Assembly (NCBI GenBank): GCA_019358985.1
Contig: JAHHIJ010000005.1
Coordinates: 186,001 to 250,000 of the forward strand
Source: Tolypothrix brevis GSE-NOS-MK-07-07A
GTDB taxonomy: Bacteria > Cyanobacteriota > Cyanobacteriia > Cyanobacteriales > Nostocaceae
DNA: 64,000 bases
Direction: 5' to 3'
The translations under genes and the position numbers were made by a program. Positions 54,026 to 63,387 of this stretch are shown piece after piece (position 1 is the stretch's first letter; every line of letters starts with the position of its first letter). Below the pieces are notes generated by a model. The model was not told the origin of the DNA. It saw only the letters and a program-made list of their open reading frames with translations, and did not search any database.

Positions 54026-54076
54026 GTAGAGACGTAGCAATGCTACGTCTCTACGTCTTTTCTACTCCTATGTCTA
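54026..54076. repeat. Palindrome with a half MITE (ATGTCTA end)
   Basis: Perfect palindrome 54026-54054 (core TAGCAATGCTA), then ATGTCTA at 54070-54076 preceded by CTACTCCT, which is the reverse complement of the AGACATAGGAG end of the element at 28002. Confidence 0.7.
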
Positions 54077-54174
54077 ATGCATAAACATACTCACTCATTA
54101 GTTAATAAGTAAGTAGGCGAGAATAAATCAAAGTAGATTAAGTTAAGTAATGTAAAAAATATTGAGATTATTTC

Positions 54175-54220
54175 GTAGTGAGGACTTTAGTCCTCAAATG
54201 AGGGCTGAAGCCCTCACTAC
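54175..54220. repeat. Double-hairpin repeat GTAGTGAGG...CCTCACTAC
   Basis: GAGGACTTTAGTCCTC followed by GAGGGCTGAAGCCCTC, framed by GTAGT and ACTAC. It has the same design as 4533-4579. It lies 18 bp beyond the LCP gene stop and may act as its terminator. Confidence 0.7.
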
Positions 54221-54237
54221 AAATTAAGCAAGAAAAT

Positions 54238-55653
54238 TTAACGTTGAGGAGACACTTCCACAGGAGGAATTTGTTGCAACCAATCCTTACCTAGCTGTAT
54301 AGTGACATCAGAGCCGAGATTACCAGTACTTTCTACTCGCACTTCTCCAAATCCTAAAGAATTGCGAATCGATTCGGCGCTGTTACCGTCTCCTTGTTGG
54401 GCGACAATGTGTGTCACTTCTAGAGGTTCACCCCAAGACTTAGACACATAAACATTGCGATAACCAGCTTTTTCGAGGCTTCTAATTAAAGGTCGCATTT
54501 TTGAGCGATCGCCACCTGTGCTATCCTGAATTGCGATTCGCAATGAACCTGGGTCAGTCGATCGTTGCTCATGTGGGGCATTCACATCAAAGTTTTCAGC
54601 CATCATAGCCGCAATGCGATCGCGGTTTGGCAACCAATAACTAGCATCAAATTCACTCTTTTCGCTAAAGCGACCAGGTACCATCAACATTTGCATATTC
54701 GAGCGATTTGTTCGCGCTCCATAACCTATTAGGGCTAATAACTCTTCAACAGTTAAGTTGGTGTCGATATGCTCTTTAACTACATCAAGAACTTTAGGCA
54801 ATTGAGCTAGTGTAGTTGGGTTGAGGCTTTGATCCATCAATGCCCGCATTACCATTTGCTGACGCTGAATTCGACCAATATCGCCATTTTCATCATGGCG
54901 AAAACGCAACATTTGTAAGGCTTGATCGCCATTTAAATGCTGCTTCCCGGCTTTCAAGTTGATGTACAAGTGCTGAGAATCATCTTGGTATTTCATATCT
55001 TTGGGAACGTAAACCGTCACCCCTCCCAAGGCATCGATCAGCTTACCAACTCCCAAAACGTTAATTCGGATATAGCGATCGATTCCCACGCCGTCCAAGA
55101 GATTACTAACGGTTTTCGCAGTTAAAGCTGGACCACCATGAGTATTTGCCGAATTAATTTTTTTAATACCATACCCCTCTATTTCTGTACGGGTATCTCT
55201 AGGAACAGAAAGCATAACTAATTTTTTCTTCTCTGGATCGAATTTGATCAAGAGCATGACATCCGCAAGACCATCAAAGGAGTTTACTTGAGGCAAGTAC
55301 CTGAGATTTTTAGTTTCGGCGGGAGCGTTTTGAGTATCTGGTGGGAGTACGCTCATTCCCATAACTAATATATTAACAGGGCGAGTTAATTGAGAGAATC
55401 GCAGTCCTTGTCCGGAGATGCGATCGCTATCAAAAACTGCCGCTTCCTGGGCACTTAAAGAAGCTTGCATCAATGGCGTACTCGTTAAAGAAACTGCCAA
55501 TAACGCCCCCGCAGTGGCTGATACCATCGCAATACCGCTCATCCCCACCCAAAACCACAGCCAGCGTCCTGATTTGGAATTTTGAGAATTATTTTTACTT
55601 GATGTATGGTCTTCTTGCGCCGAAGTTCTTTGAATGGTCACGGACTTCCTCAC
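54238..55653 (-). CDS. LCP (LytR-CpsA-Psr) family protein
   Basis: 471 residues. It has a short cytosolic part, one membrane helix at about 32-55 (WLWFWVGMSGIAMVSATAGA), the LCP catalytic domain at about 90-320 (VNILVMGMS, DVMLLIKFD, LSVPRDTRTEIEGYG, KINSANTHGG, FRHDENGDIGRIQRQQ) and a LytR_C domain at about 365-460 (LRIAIQDSTGG, VTHIVAQQGDG). LCP enzymes attach glycopolymers to peptidoglycan or other carriers at the outer face of the plasma membrane; the cyanobacterial substrate is not known. Arg and Asp residues of the pyrophosphate site are kept. Confidence 0.92.
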   Translation of the reverse strand: MRKSVTIQRTSAQEDHTSSKNNSQNSKSGRWLWFWVGMSGIAMVSATAGALLAVSLTSTPLMQASLSAQEAAVFDSDRISGQGLRFSQLTRPVNILVMGMSVLPPDTQNAPAETKNLRYLPQVNSFDGLADVMLLIKFDPEKKKLVMLSVPRDTRTEIEGYGIKKINSANTHGGPALTAKTVSNLLDGVGIDRYIRINVLGVGKLIDALGGVTVYVPKDMKYQDDSQHLYINLKAGKQHLNGDQALQMLRFRHDENGDIGRIQRQQMVMRALMDQSLNPTTLAQLPKVLDVVKEHIDTNLTVEELLALIGYGARTNRSNMQMLMVPGRFSEKSEFDASYWLPNRDRIAAMMAENFDVNAPHEQRSTDPGSLRIAIQDSTGGDRSKMRPLIRSLEKAGYRNVYVSKSWGEPLEVTHIVAQQGDGNSAESIRNSLGFGEVRVESTGNLGSDVTIQLGKDWLQQIPPVEVSPQR

Positions 55654-55924
55654 ACTTACTGATAAAATTCGGTAAATTTGTTACTTCAAAGCCGACAAAT
55701 CAACCCATAATAGCTAACCCTTAATTATCAGTGCTAACTTTTCTGGTTTAGTGTTAACCAAAACACTTATAGGAGTATTTCTCCTTCTTTTCGGCAAATC
55801 CGGAGACGTTTTCTTGAAGTATGGCAACATTAAACCAGATTTGACTAGACCTGTTGGTAAAGAATATGTAGTTTTTTAAAAGATGCGTATAAATACGTAG
55901 TACCACCTTCCATCCTAAATTAAA

Positions 55925-56356
55925 TTAAGACAAATATTTCTTAGTAATTCGGTTGGCAAAACGACTAAACCCTGCTGAATGATTAGATTTGCCTTGAACT
56001 GTACGAACAATTAACCAGGCACTAACCAAAAAGTAACCAGAGGTGAGAAAGCTATCCAGGAGCAACAGCCGCAAGCTGAAAAATTCTCCGGTAACCGCTC
56101 CGGTTCCTAATAAGATATATCCCAAAAGCCAGGTAAGTGCCAGGGTAATTGACAGACGACTAACATTAAGTTGTTCCCGACTGCCTTGACGACAATAGAG
56201 AGTCCACAAGGAGGGGAAAAACCCGATGACCGGAACTAAATATAAAATTAACGATAAGGGAAAAATGTTGGCATCCTCACTGGGGATGAAAAATAAGGCT
56301 GATTTTTCTTGACTTTCTGACACAGTTGATGAGTCATTTGGTGGAAAATTATTCAT
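55925..56356 (-). CDS. Hypothetical membrane protein
   Basis: 143 residues with three to four membrane helices (LSLILYLVPVIGFFPSLWTL, LSITLALTWLLGYILLGTG, LLLLDSFLTSGYFLVSAWLI) and a basic C-terminal tail. It resembles cyanobacterial proteins of unknown function. It is divergent from the AI-2E family gene with 109 bp between the starts, so the two may share a promoter region. Confidence 0.65.
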   Translation of the reverse strand: MNNFPPNDSSTVSESQEKSALFFIPSEDANIFPLSLILYLVPVIGFFPSLWTLYCRQGSREQLNVSRLSITLALTWLLGYILLGTGAVTGEFFSLRLLLLDSFLTSGYFLVSAWLIVRTVQGKSNHSAGFSRFANRITKKYLS

Positions 56357-56465
56357 TTGGGTAAGTGTAATCCTAAACTAGAGAGATGTATGTTGGTGGT
56401 GTAGTCAGAGATAATAAGTTTTAAAGAATGATTTAATTTAGTTTTATCCCGCAATCGGCTGTGAT

Positions 56466-57623
56466 ATGCAGACACGCAAGCTTCTTAACTGGTGGCAAAC
56501 ACTAAAACCAATAGCGCGATTCGGTGCGATCGCTCTATTCGCACCGCTACTCGTCCTTAATGGTTGGGCGATTTCGGCAATTTTTAATTACTTTCACTCC
56601 TTGATAGTTATTTTAGTCGCAGCCTCAGTTTTAGCCTTTCTGCTTAACTATCCTGTGAGTTGGATAGAGCGTCAAGGTGGCAGACGGGAACAAGTTGCTA
56701 TTTTAGTCTTTTTACTTGCTTTATCAATTTTATTCGCGTTAGGTGTGACGCTGATACCGCTAGCTTTGACGCAAGCGCAGCAACTAGTTGCGCGTTTACC
56801 GGAGTTAATTGACTCTGGACGCTCTCAGTTAATGCTGTTGAACGACAAAGCAGATAGTCTTGGTTTCCCAATTAATCTTGAAGCTTTGGTAGTACAAATC
56901 AACGATCGCGTTAAAGGACAATTACAAGCGATCGCTTCACAAGCCCTCAATCTAGCTGTAGTTACTCTCACTAGCCTGCTAGACTTTCTCTTGACAATGG
57001 TTTTGACTTTCTATCTGTTGCAGCATGGTGATGAACTCTGGCACAGTTTGGTAGATTGGTTGCCTACCAAATTCCGCGATCCTTTTTCTAACACGGTACG
57101 CCTCAGCTTTCAAAATTTCTTTATCACTCAGTTGATTATCTCAACTTGTATGGCTTCAGCCCTCATACCAACTTTTCTCTGGCTGAAAGTGCCATTTGGT
57201 TTACTGTTTGGCTTAACTATCGGTATTATGGCTCTCATCCCCTATGGCGGTTCTGTAGGTATCGCCTTAACTACTTTACTGGTAGCTTTACAAGATTTCT
57301 CGATAGGAATGAGAGCGTTGATTGCAGCGGTAATTGTACAACAAATTCTGGAAAACTTGATTGCTCCGCGAATTTTAGGGAGTTTTACCGGTTTAAATCC
57401 GGTTTGGCTGCTAGTTTCGGTTTTGACCGGTGCGAGAGTTGGTGGATTGCTAGGTGTAATTTTAGCTGTCCCAAGTGCAGTTGTAATTAAAACGGCTTTA
57501 AGTGCTTTGCGTCCTGTTGTTGGTAGCGATAGTATAGAAGAGGTAAATGCACTTGCTGGTCAAGAAGAAAGCTCAAAACCTGAGTCCAAAAATCTCAGCG
57601 TTTCTGAAGCCACATTGCCTTAA
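56466..57623 (+). CDS. AI-2E family transporter (PerM-like)
   Basis: 385 residues, eight predicted membrane helices in the order seen in this family. The central loop (VAREPELIDSGR-like, residues about 105-150) lies between helices three and four. The conserved LKVPFGLLFGLTIGIMALIPYGGSVG and a closing GLNPVWLLVSVLTGARVGG...GVILAVPSAVV are visible. Some members export autoinducer-2, others are linked to Na+/H+ exchange; the substrate is unknown here. The tail of about 25 residues is Ser/Glu rich. Confidence 0.9.
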   Translation: MQTRKLLNWWQTLKPIARFGAIALFAPLLVLNGWAISAIFNYFHSLIVILVAASVLAFLLNYPVSWIERQGGRREQVAILVFLLALSILFALGVTLIPLALTQAQQLVARLPELIDSGRSQLMLLNDKADSLGFPINLEALVVQINDRVKGQLQAIASQALNLAVVTLTSLLDFLLTMVLTFYLLQHGDELWHSLVDWLPTKFRDPFSNTVRLSFQNFFITQLIISTCMASALIPTFLWLKVPFGLLFGLTIGIMALIPYGGSVGIALTTLLVALQDFSIGMRALIAAVIVQQILENLIAPRILGSFTGLNPVWLLVSVLTGARVGGLLGVILAVPSAVVIKTALSALRPVVGSDSIEEVNALAGQEESSKPESKNLSVSEATLP

Positions 57624-57764
57624 GGTAGTCAGCGTCATTCAAAATTCACAGAATGCGTAAATTTCCTACTCAGGACTTACACACGGACTATGTATTTCCG
57701 TCCCTATCGACGTGAGGAAGCAATCTCTAAGTCTTGTTTTCTCACGACTAAGTAAGTGAATTTC

Positions 57765-59087
57765 CTACTGTGGCTCCACAATTGAACCCATAAATAAAAC
57801 GCTACCTGTTTGATTATCCCTTACCGCACAGAAAAACGGACGGTCAACAATCATCCGAAATGGCTTTGGTTTCTCAACCACTGATGTTGCTACTATCCCC
57901 ACAGAAGTCGCTGCTGCTGCTTCTGTTCCTTCTTCATTTACCTCAACAAAGGTTTGATGTTTAACTTGGCTGATGGCGAGATTTTTACCCATAGCGGAAA
58001 AATTAGCTTTGCCGGTGAAAGCTTCTCCCATGCCTAAATCGCTAAGGGCATCATTGAGCGTAATGTCATAATTGATTTTAAACCGGGGCAAGCGAATAAA
58101 TCCTTCTTGTTTGCTGAATTGAGCCATCCATTTTTCCCAGTTGTCAGAATTCAAGTTCTCATAAAACGCTTTTGAGTTATTTTGTTTTGGTAAGAAGACA
58201 TAAAAGCTGATTTTACCGTCTTTGCCGTAAGGTAAACTGACAGCTTGAAATTGTTCATTTTCTAAGTATTTGTAGTCACCCGTTTGCGACATCATCGGGT
58301 GTTTTTTTTGTTTGTCAGATTCTATGTAAAAGGGGTATTCAGCGGTTTGCTTTTTATCAAATTCGTTCTTCCAGCTACCTTTGAAGTAGATGGCGTTAAT
58401 TAGGAATAATACTTGCGAAGGTTCAATTTTTTCAACTATTTTGTTGATTTTTCCATTTGTATTCTCATTTACCCAAGTGTTGATTACATTTGACGAACGA
58501 GAGTCTTTAAAGTCCAAATTTGTGACTTTAGCTTGATAAAAGTCTTTGTTTCTTTGGATGAATTCAGATTTAAAGCTAGTATCTTTGTTTGCCCAAAGCG
58601 AGTTAGCAATTTTTAGTTGCACTTTCGGGTCGGTATTTTCTAGAAGTGCTTTTAAGGCGGCGTTAGAGGAGTTTATTTCTTCTAAAGTTATGCCTTGGAG
58701 TTCTAACGCTTTTGCCATTGCTTGCTGGGTGGAACCACTAGCACCATTGTAAGTCATGGCGAGAGCGATCGCTACACTAGAAGGAGAAACAAAAATGTTA
58801 TCTTTGCTATCCTTTTTCAAAACTTCGGAAAACAGTTTGAAACCAAATTTTGTATTAGCCGCAACGACTTTTGTATCAGGTGTGACTGTTTTTTTAGTTG
58901 ATGGTGATTCTGAATTCGCTAAGGGAGATTTCGCGATCGCACTTGTACTGTCATTAACCTGAGAACAGCCTAATACGCCCATAAGCATAACTCCTGCTGC
59001 TGCCAGAACATAACGTCTACCCAAGCGCACACCGTAGCGTCTTTGGATAAAATTTTCTTTCACACTATTAAATTTTTGCTGATGCAT
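57765..59087 (-). CDS. Serpin-family protease inhibitor, probable lipoprotein
   Basis: 440 residues. A twin-basic leader and hydrophobic segment end in a lipobox-like LMGVLGC (about residue 36-42), so the protein is probably lipid-anchored. The serpin fold starts at about 80 (FGFKLFSEVLKK). Typical features are NIFVSPSSVAIALAMTYNGA, INAIYFKGSW, FVEVNEEGTEAAAAT (hinge) and PFRMIVDRPFFCAVRD near the end. Aligning the hinge to known serpins puts Thr at P1 and Ser at P1' (GIVA-T/S). The hinge is Ala-rich, as needed for inhibition by loop insertion. A subtilisin-like protease is encoded 0.8 kb away, on the same strand; a link is possible. Confidence 0.92.
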   Translation of the reverse strand: MHQQKFNSVKENFIQRRYGVRLGRRYVLAAAGVMLMGVLGCSQVNDSTSAIAKSPLANSESPSTKKTVTPDTKVVAANTKFGFKLFSEVLKKDSKDNIFVSPSSVAIALAMTYNGASGSTQQAMAKALELQGITLEEINSSNAALKALLENTDPKVQLKIANSLWANKDTSFKSEFIQRNKDFYQAKVTNLDFKDSRSSNVINTWVNENTNGKINKIVEKIEPSQVLFLINAIYFKGSWKNEFDKKQTAEYPFYIESDKQKKHPMMSQTGDYKYLENEQFQAVSLPYGKDGKISFYVFLPKQNNSKAFYENLNSDNWEKWMAQFSKQEGFIRLPRFKINYDITLNDALSDLGMGEAFTGKANFSAMGKNLAISQVKHQTFVEVNEEGTEAAAATSVGIVATSVVEKPKPFRMIVDRPFFCAVRDNQTGSVLFMGSIVEPQ

Positions 59088-59481
59088 TCCTCTACCTCAC
59101 TTGCCAAATATTTTTTGTAAGCTGTCTGTCTAGATTGACGATTATGTGTCAGATGTTAACTATCGCATTAAAAACGACAAAAATATAGAGCGGTTACAGT
59201 TTTGGTAACAGCTAAGTAAGTGATAGGAATTAAAGACAACTTGTCAGTTATGCGAATTTTTAATTGCTCATTGAAGCGACAATGCAGATTTATGCTAAAT
59301 CAGCTTTATTTTTATCGATTTTCTGGTTTTTTCTAAGTTGTATTTTAAACTACGAAATGACAAAAAAGACAAGTTTTTTTGTTGGTGGTAATAAATAAAT
59401 CTGATAATGGTGTTATGCTTTCTTGGCTTTGTGTTCATGAGCCGGCAATTTTCTGGAAAAATGGTGTCTGCGCTACAGAAA

Positions 59482-59573
59482 TTAGACATCTCCGTAAAAA
59501 ATGTAGAGACGTAGCACAGCTACGTCTCTAGGGGTTCTGGGTCACGTATAATAAAAGAGCGGTCGATGTCTAA
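59482..59573. mobile_element. Intact MITE-like element with TTAGACATC ends
   Basis: 92 bp with perfect 9-bp inverted ends TTAGACATC (59482-59490) and GATGTCTAA (59565-59573). The internal palindrome (59503-59530) has core TAGCACAGCTA. The right half matches the element at 5442-5531. This is the clearest copy for defining the ends. Confidence 0.8.
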
Positions 59574-59852
59574 TATGTAATGCGATCGCTATTCCTCTAA
59601 AAATTAGGCGATCGCATGGATGAATTTTGGGTGTTGCACCAAGGTGCTTAACTGATTGAGTTTATAGGAATGGTATAGGTCATCTATCAATACTGTCTTC
59701 TATGACTACCTCCATTGGGTAAATTGTGCAAGAAATAGTGCATAGGGTGAGGAATTGAGGAAGCGTGTAAATTGGGTTACTCGTGACACCAAATGATTGC
59801 ACACTCTCTTTTCCTCTAAGAATTTCGAGTCTTGAGGTTTCGTGAATGGCAG

Positions 59853-59880
59853 CAAAGACGTAGCACTGCTACGTCTCTAC
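59853..59880. repeat. Palindrome next to the protease stop codon, core TAGCACTGCTA
   Basis: Arms AAAGACG/CGTCTCTAC, 10 bp beyond the end of the S8 peptidase gene; it may serve as its terminator hairpin. Confidence 0.75.
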
Positions 59881-59890
59881 ATTCGCGCTT

Positions 59891-61483
59891 CTACTTACTA
59901 GATACACCCCACCAAGCTAGAGCGAAAGGTTGAACAGATTCGTTTACCTTTTCGCGAAACTGGACGCGGATTTTGTAATTGCCGGTAGCCGGAACAGGGC
60001 AGAAGATGTGTTCTACACTATTAACTGGGCTAATAGAGGAGCAAACCACGCCTGAGTTAGAATCTGAAGCATCAGCTTTGACTAAATACAAGTCGAGATT
60101 GTTCAAACCGCGATCGCGAAAATTCTCACTGACATCATATAATCCATTTTTATTTGCATCCTCTAGCTCTACCAACCGATCCCAAGCAAGAGTAACAGCA
60201 ACAAAACTGCCTTGCACTAACGGCTTTGATAAGGTATAATCCATAGGTTCCCCAGAATCCAATGTCCGATAATCCCAACCAATTGCAGGCACGGCAGCAG
60301 ATGGATTCCATTGACCAGGACTAAATTGGTGGTAGGCACGAAATGCATTTAAATGACCAGATCCCATTTGTGGATCGAGAGCAATTTTTGGATCGCTATA
60401 AGCCTCTGATGCCAGCCAGTCGCGATTTTGTTTATCAATTAGCGTCCGGGTCATTCCCAACCGCAAGCCATTACCAGTATCTTTAATTTTGTCTGTGGAA
60501 TTTAGCAATACAGCTTTCATCACTTCATGACGGCGAGAGGCTATGCTCCAATTTGGTTGTTTTGTCCGCAGTTGTTTGTCGCCAAATTCCTGTAACAACG
60601 CAACAGTACCTGCTACATGAGGTGCTGCAAAACTCGTACCCGTGACTTTGTTGAGTTTGCCATCTGGATTGAATAAAGGAATGTTACTTCCAGGAGCAAC
60701 TAAACTAATAGAAGGACGCCCATCAACATTAAACTCCTTTCCTGCTAGCCTACTTGCTGCTCCTTCGTTAGCAGCAGCCAAATTGGAAACATCAACTTTA
60801 TTAAAAATACTTTCTCTGCGAGAAGAAAAAGCGACGTTGATTGCATTAAAATTGTCTGTAGGAATAGGAATGCCCCCTTTACCCTGGTTGCCAGCGATCG
60901 CATACACAACATCATGAACCCGACTCGACCAGTCAATACATAATGTTAGTAAAGCGTTACCGTCTAAAGTCGCTTCCGGTCGCGGATCGCGGGTGAGAGG
61001 TTCCCCAAAACTAAAGTTAATTGCGCGGACATCACCACCATTTTGCATGGCTATGTGCTGCGCCGATAAACACTCTTCTGGCTGACCCATGTTTTTCGTC
61101 GAACCTACCGCAGATGAATACAGCCGCGCTCCTGGAGCTATTCCTGGTAAGGCTTTATCTCGACTGACCATCACACCTGCCACATTGTAAGCGTGGGGGT
61201 CAACACCAGTATTTGATTTCGCAGGTCCATTGCGTAAAAAGACTCCCGCTAACGATACTGCTGTATTTTTAGACACCGCTTTATCCCAGCCAAACTTTCC
61301 TGGACGCCCAATTTCCACTTGACCAATCGCAATCTTGCGACCAGTTAAGTTATATGGAGCTTTTTGTAATCTCAGAGCATCAATACCGTTAGTGCCGATG
61401 GAAGTAACTACAGCAGCGAGTGCCGGCGCACCCAAACAAGAAGCACTCAATCCCCAAATTATCCAGGTAAGTTTTTTGACCAT
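59891..61483 (-). CDS. S8 family (subtilisin-like) peptidase, exported, unusual Asp region
   Basis: About 530 residues. A signal sequence (LTWIIWGLSASCLGAPALAA) is followed by the protease domain. The nucleophile motif GTSFAAPHVAGTVALL, the oxyanion Asn in YAIAGNQGKGG and the His region DPHAYNVAGVMVS are clear. In place of the usual D-T/S-G the first motif reads IAIGQVEIGRPG, so the acid may be Glu or may be missing. A C-terminal beta domain of about 130 residues follows (VAVTLAWDRLVEL, NLDLYLVKAD), of the pre-peptidase kind. The ATG at 61483 is preferred over a TTG two codons upstream. It is probably periplasmic or secreted. Confidence 0.88.
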   Translation of the reverse strand: MVKKLTWIIWGLSASCLGAPALAAVVTSIGTNGIDALRLQKAPYNLTGRKIAIGQVEIGRPGKFGWDKAVSKNTAVSLAGVFLRNGPAKSNTGVDPHAYNVAGVMVSRDKALPGIAPGARLYSSAVGSTKNMGQPEECLSAQHIAMQNGGDVRAINFSFGEPLTRDPRPEATLDGNALLTLCIDWSSRVHDVVYAIAGNQGKGGIPIPTDNFNAINVAFSSRRESIFNKVDVSNLAAANEGAASRLAGKEFNVDGRPSISLVAPGSNIPLFNPDGKLNKVTGTSFAAPHVAGTVALLQEFGDKQLRTKQPNWSIASRRHEVMKAVLLNSTDKIKDTGNGLRLGMTRTLIDKQNRDWLASEAYSDPKIALDPQMGSGHLNAFRAYHQFSPGQWNPSAAVPAIGWDYRTLDSGEPMDYTLSKPLVQGSFVAVTLAWDRLVELEDANKNGLYDVSENFRDRGLNNLDLYLVKADASDSNSGVVCSSISPVNSVEHIFCPVPATGNYKIRVQFREKVNESVQPFALAWWGVSSK

Positions 61484-61687
61484 TGTCAATTATTAGTTGT
61501 TATTTGTTATTTATTAGTTGATGGGCATGGGGCAATTTTGTTGAGGGTAAAAGGGGGAAAGGGGAAGAAAAAAGAAATATTTCTCCCCCCTCCTCCCCTG
61601 CTTCCTTGTCTCCCGCTCCTCCACTCCCCCACTCTCCCATGAAATCTATGAGCGTTGGGTCAAGATTTTGTTACCTTAAACAGCAAG

Positions 61688-62109
61688 AAGGCTCACACTG
61701 TACCCGATAGGGTGAGTGTTGAGACGCGAATAATGCGGGAAGCAGAGGTACACCGCATTTTCGCATGAATAGAGAATGTCAGTTGACGACAGTTCTCTGA
61801 CGGCAGTGCGACAGCGTTCTAAGAGGACATGGAGAAAACTAACGCTCTTCTGGTATCATAAATATTATCTTGACCATCAATGCCATAAGGGAAAAGTTTG
61901 TGGGGAAGGTTTCCTTCCACAAAACTTTTCAAGACAGCGCTCCCCCAAGCTAAAAGGTATATGTTGCAAGAAAAAGACTTGGGTCTTGGGAACCAGGACT
62001 CCTGCCCTTGGAGGGAATGTAAGACCAATAGAACTACGGAGTCCTGGAGGCTGTTCCCTATGAATTGGGAAGCCTACACTGTACCCCAGGGAGCGTGTAG
62101 GTAGTTCAC
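61688..62109 (+). mobile_element. IS200/IS605-like non-autonomous scar, possible orphan omega RNA
   Basis: Starts with a hairpin around CTCACACTGTACCCGATAGG (61691-61715) and ends with CCTACAC/GTGTAGG (62073-62101), followed by TAGTTCAC. Both hairpins contain CACTGTACCC. The inside is rich in paired stretches (AAAGTTTTGTGG-like arms at 61890-61930, GGAGTCC/GGACTCC). Frames inside show AVRQRSKRTWRK, which could be a remnant of a transposase C-terminus. No intact tnpA or tnpB. The ending resembles 23539-23573. Confidence 0.45.
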
Positions 62110-62138
62110 AGACGAGGACGCTTAACAACCCACTAGCC

Positions 62139-62846
62139 ATGACCCAAAACCCATCTAAAAAGCCGATTGTAATTGCCCCATCTATCTTATCAGCCGATTT
62201 TAGCCGTCTCGGAGACGAAATTCGCGCCGTAGACGCGGCTGGAGCAGATTGGATTCATGTTGATGTAATGGACGGTCGTTTTGTACCTAATATTACGATA
62301 GGTCCTCTGGTTGTGGAGGCGATTCGCCCAGTGACCACAAAGCCTCTGGATGTCCACTTGATGATTGTGGAACCAGAAAAGTATGTTGAAGATTTTGCGA
62401 AAGCAGGGGCAGATCACATCTACGTTCATGCAGAACATAATGCTTCCCCTCACCTGCACCGTACTTTAGGGCAAATTAAAGAGCTTGGGAAGAAAGCTGG
62501 TGTTGTACTCAACCCTGGTAGCCCTCTAGAGCTAATTGAATATTGTTTGGAACTGTGCGATTTAGTGCTAATTATGAGTGTTAACCCCGGCTTTGGCGGT
62601 CAAAGCTTCATTCCTGGAATCGTACCGAAAATCCGCAAGCTGCGCTTGATGTGCGATGAACGCGGTTTAGACCCTTGGATTGAAGTAGATGGGGGACTGA
62701 AAGCTAATAATACTTGGCAAGTTTTGGAAGCTGGAGCAAATGCGATCGTTGCTGGTTCAGCTGTGTTTAATGCTCCTGATTATGCTGAGGCTATTAAGGC
62801 TATTCGCAGCAGTAAGCGTCCTTCCCCAGAACTAGCAAAAGTTTAG
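62139..62846 (+). CDS. rpe: Ribulose-phosphate 3-epimerase
   Basis: 235 residues, TIM barrel. Rpe interconverts ribulose 5-phosphate and xylulose 5-phosphate in the Calvin cycle and the pentose phosphate pathway. The signatures are [53 protein letters not shown] and [10 protein letters not shown], with the metal-binding His and Asp and the catalytic Asp in place. The N-terminal MTQNPSKKP is short, as in other cyanobacterial forms. The gene sits 30 bp behind the IS200/IS605-like scar, so its native promoter may have been moved or replaced. Confidence 0.97.
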   Translation: MTQNPSKKPIVIAPSILSADFSRLGDEIRAVDAAGADWIHVDVMDGRFVPNITIGPLVVEAIRPVTTKPLDVHLMIVEPEKYVEDFAKAGADHIYVHAEHNASPHLHRTLGQIKELGKKAGVVLNPGSPLELIEYCLELCDLVLIMSVNPGFGGQSFIPGIVPKIRKLRLMCDERGLDPWIEVDGGLKANNTWQVLEAGANAIVAGSAVFNAPDYAEAIKAIRSSKRPSPELAKV

Positions 62847-62858
62847 CTGTCTCGCGAT

Positions 62859-63026
62859 GTGCCCCGTCCTTTTATAAAGCGATCGCTTCCTCTATCAGAA
62901 ATCGCCGATTTGATTAAGTTGGCCCAGAGAGATTATTACGTTGCGGATTTACCAGAGGACTATACAGATACTGGGCAGCCGTTGTATGGATGGATGGGAG
63001 CGATCGCACTTTTCTCTGCACGATAA
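62859..63026 (+). pseudogene. Possible gene fragment downstream of rpe
   Basis: An open frame of about 55 codons starting GTG, with PRPFIKRSLPLSEIADLIKL and then YVADLPEDYTDTGQ, which looks protein-like. No family is recognised and no ATG is present. It is probably a remnant or a small unknown gene. Confidence 0.25.
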
Positions 63027-63387
63027 AGAGTAGGACTTATACCAATTATCTAAAATCCAGCTACAGATAACGCCTCTAAAATATCTTGCAGGACAGCATT
63101 GATAGCCTGGATTCTCTTCTAAAGATTACACATTTTAAGTAGCTTGGCGATCGCAAAAACCGAAAACTCTTAAGTGTTTATATTTAACGCGAACACCAAG
63201 TTACCTGGATTTTTCGTACTACTTTGCATACTACAAATTGACGTGCGGAATGTGGGATAGTAGATAAACAAATAGCGGGACTTAGACATTTTTTTTGGTC
63301 AAAAAAGCCTCAAAGCTATACACAGCGATCATGTCGCCTCGATTTAGTTTTTTTTCTTGATATATCAGGGTTCGGGCGATTTTTTGG

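Larger units (their letters stand above)
59088..59890. other. Intergenic region with mobile repeats
   Basis: 800 bp without a gene. It holds the MITE-like element 59482-59573, HIP1-type sites near 59581-59615 and the palindrome 59853-59880. The serpin promoter should be at 59088-59250. Confidence 0.55.

Noticed and set aside
61776-62063. 95-codon frame ahead of rpe
   Set aside because: It runs through the paired structures of an IS200/IS605-like end; at most the first residues could be a transposase remnant.
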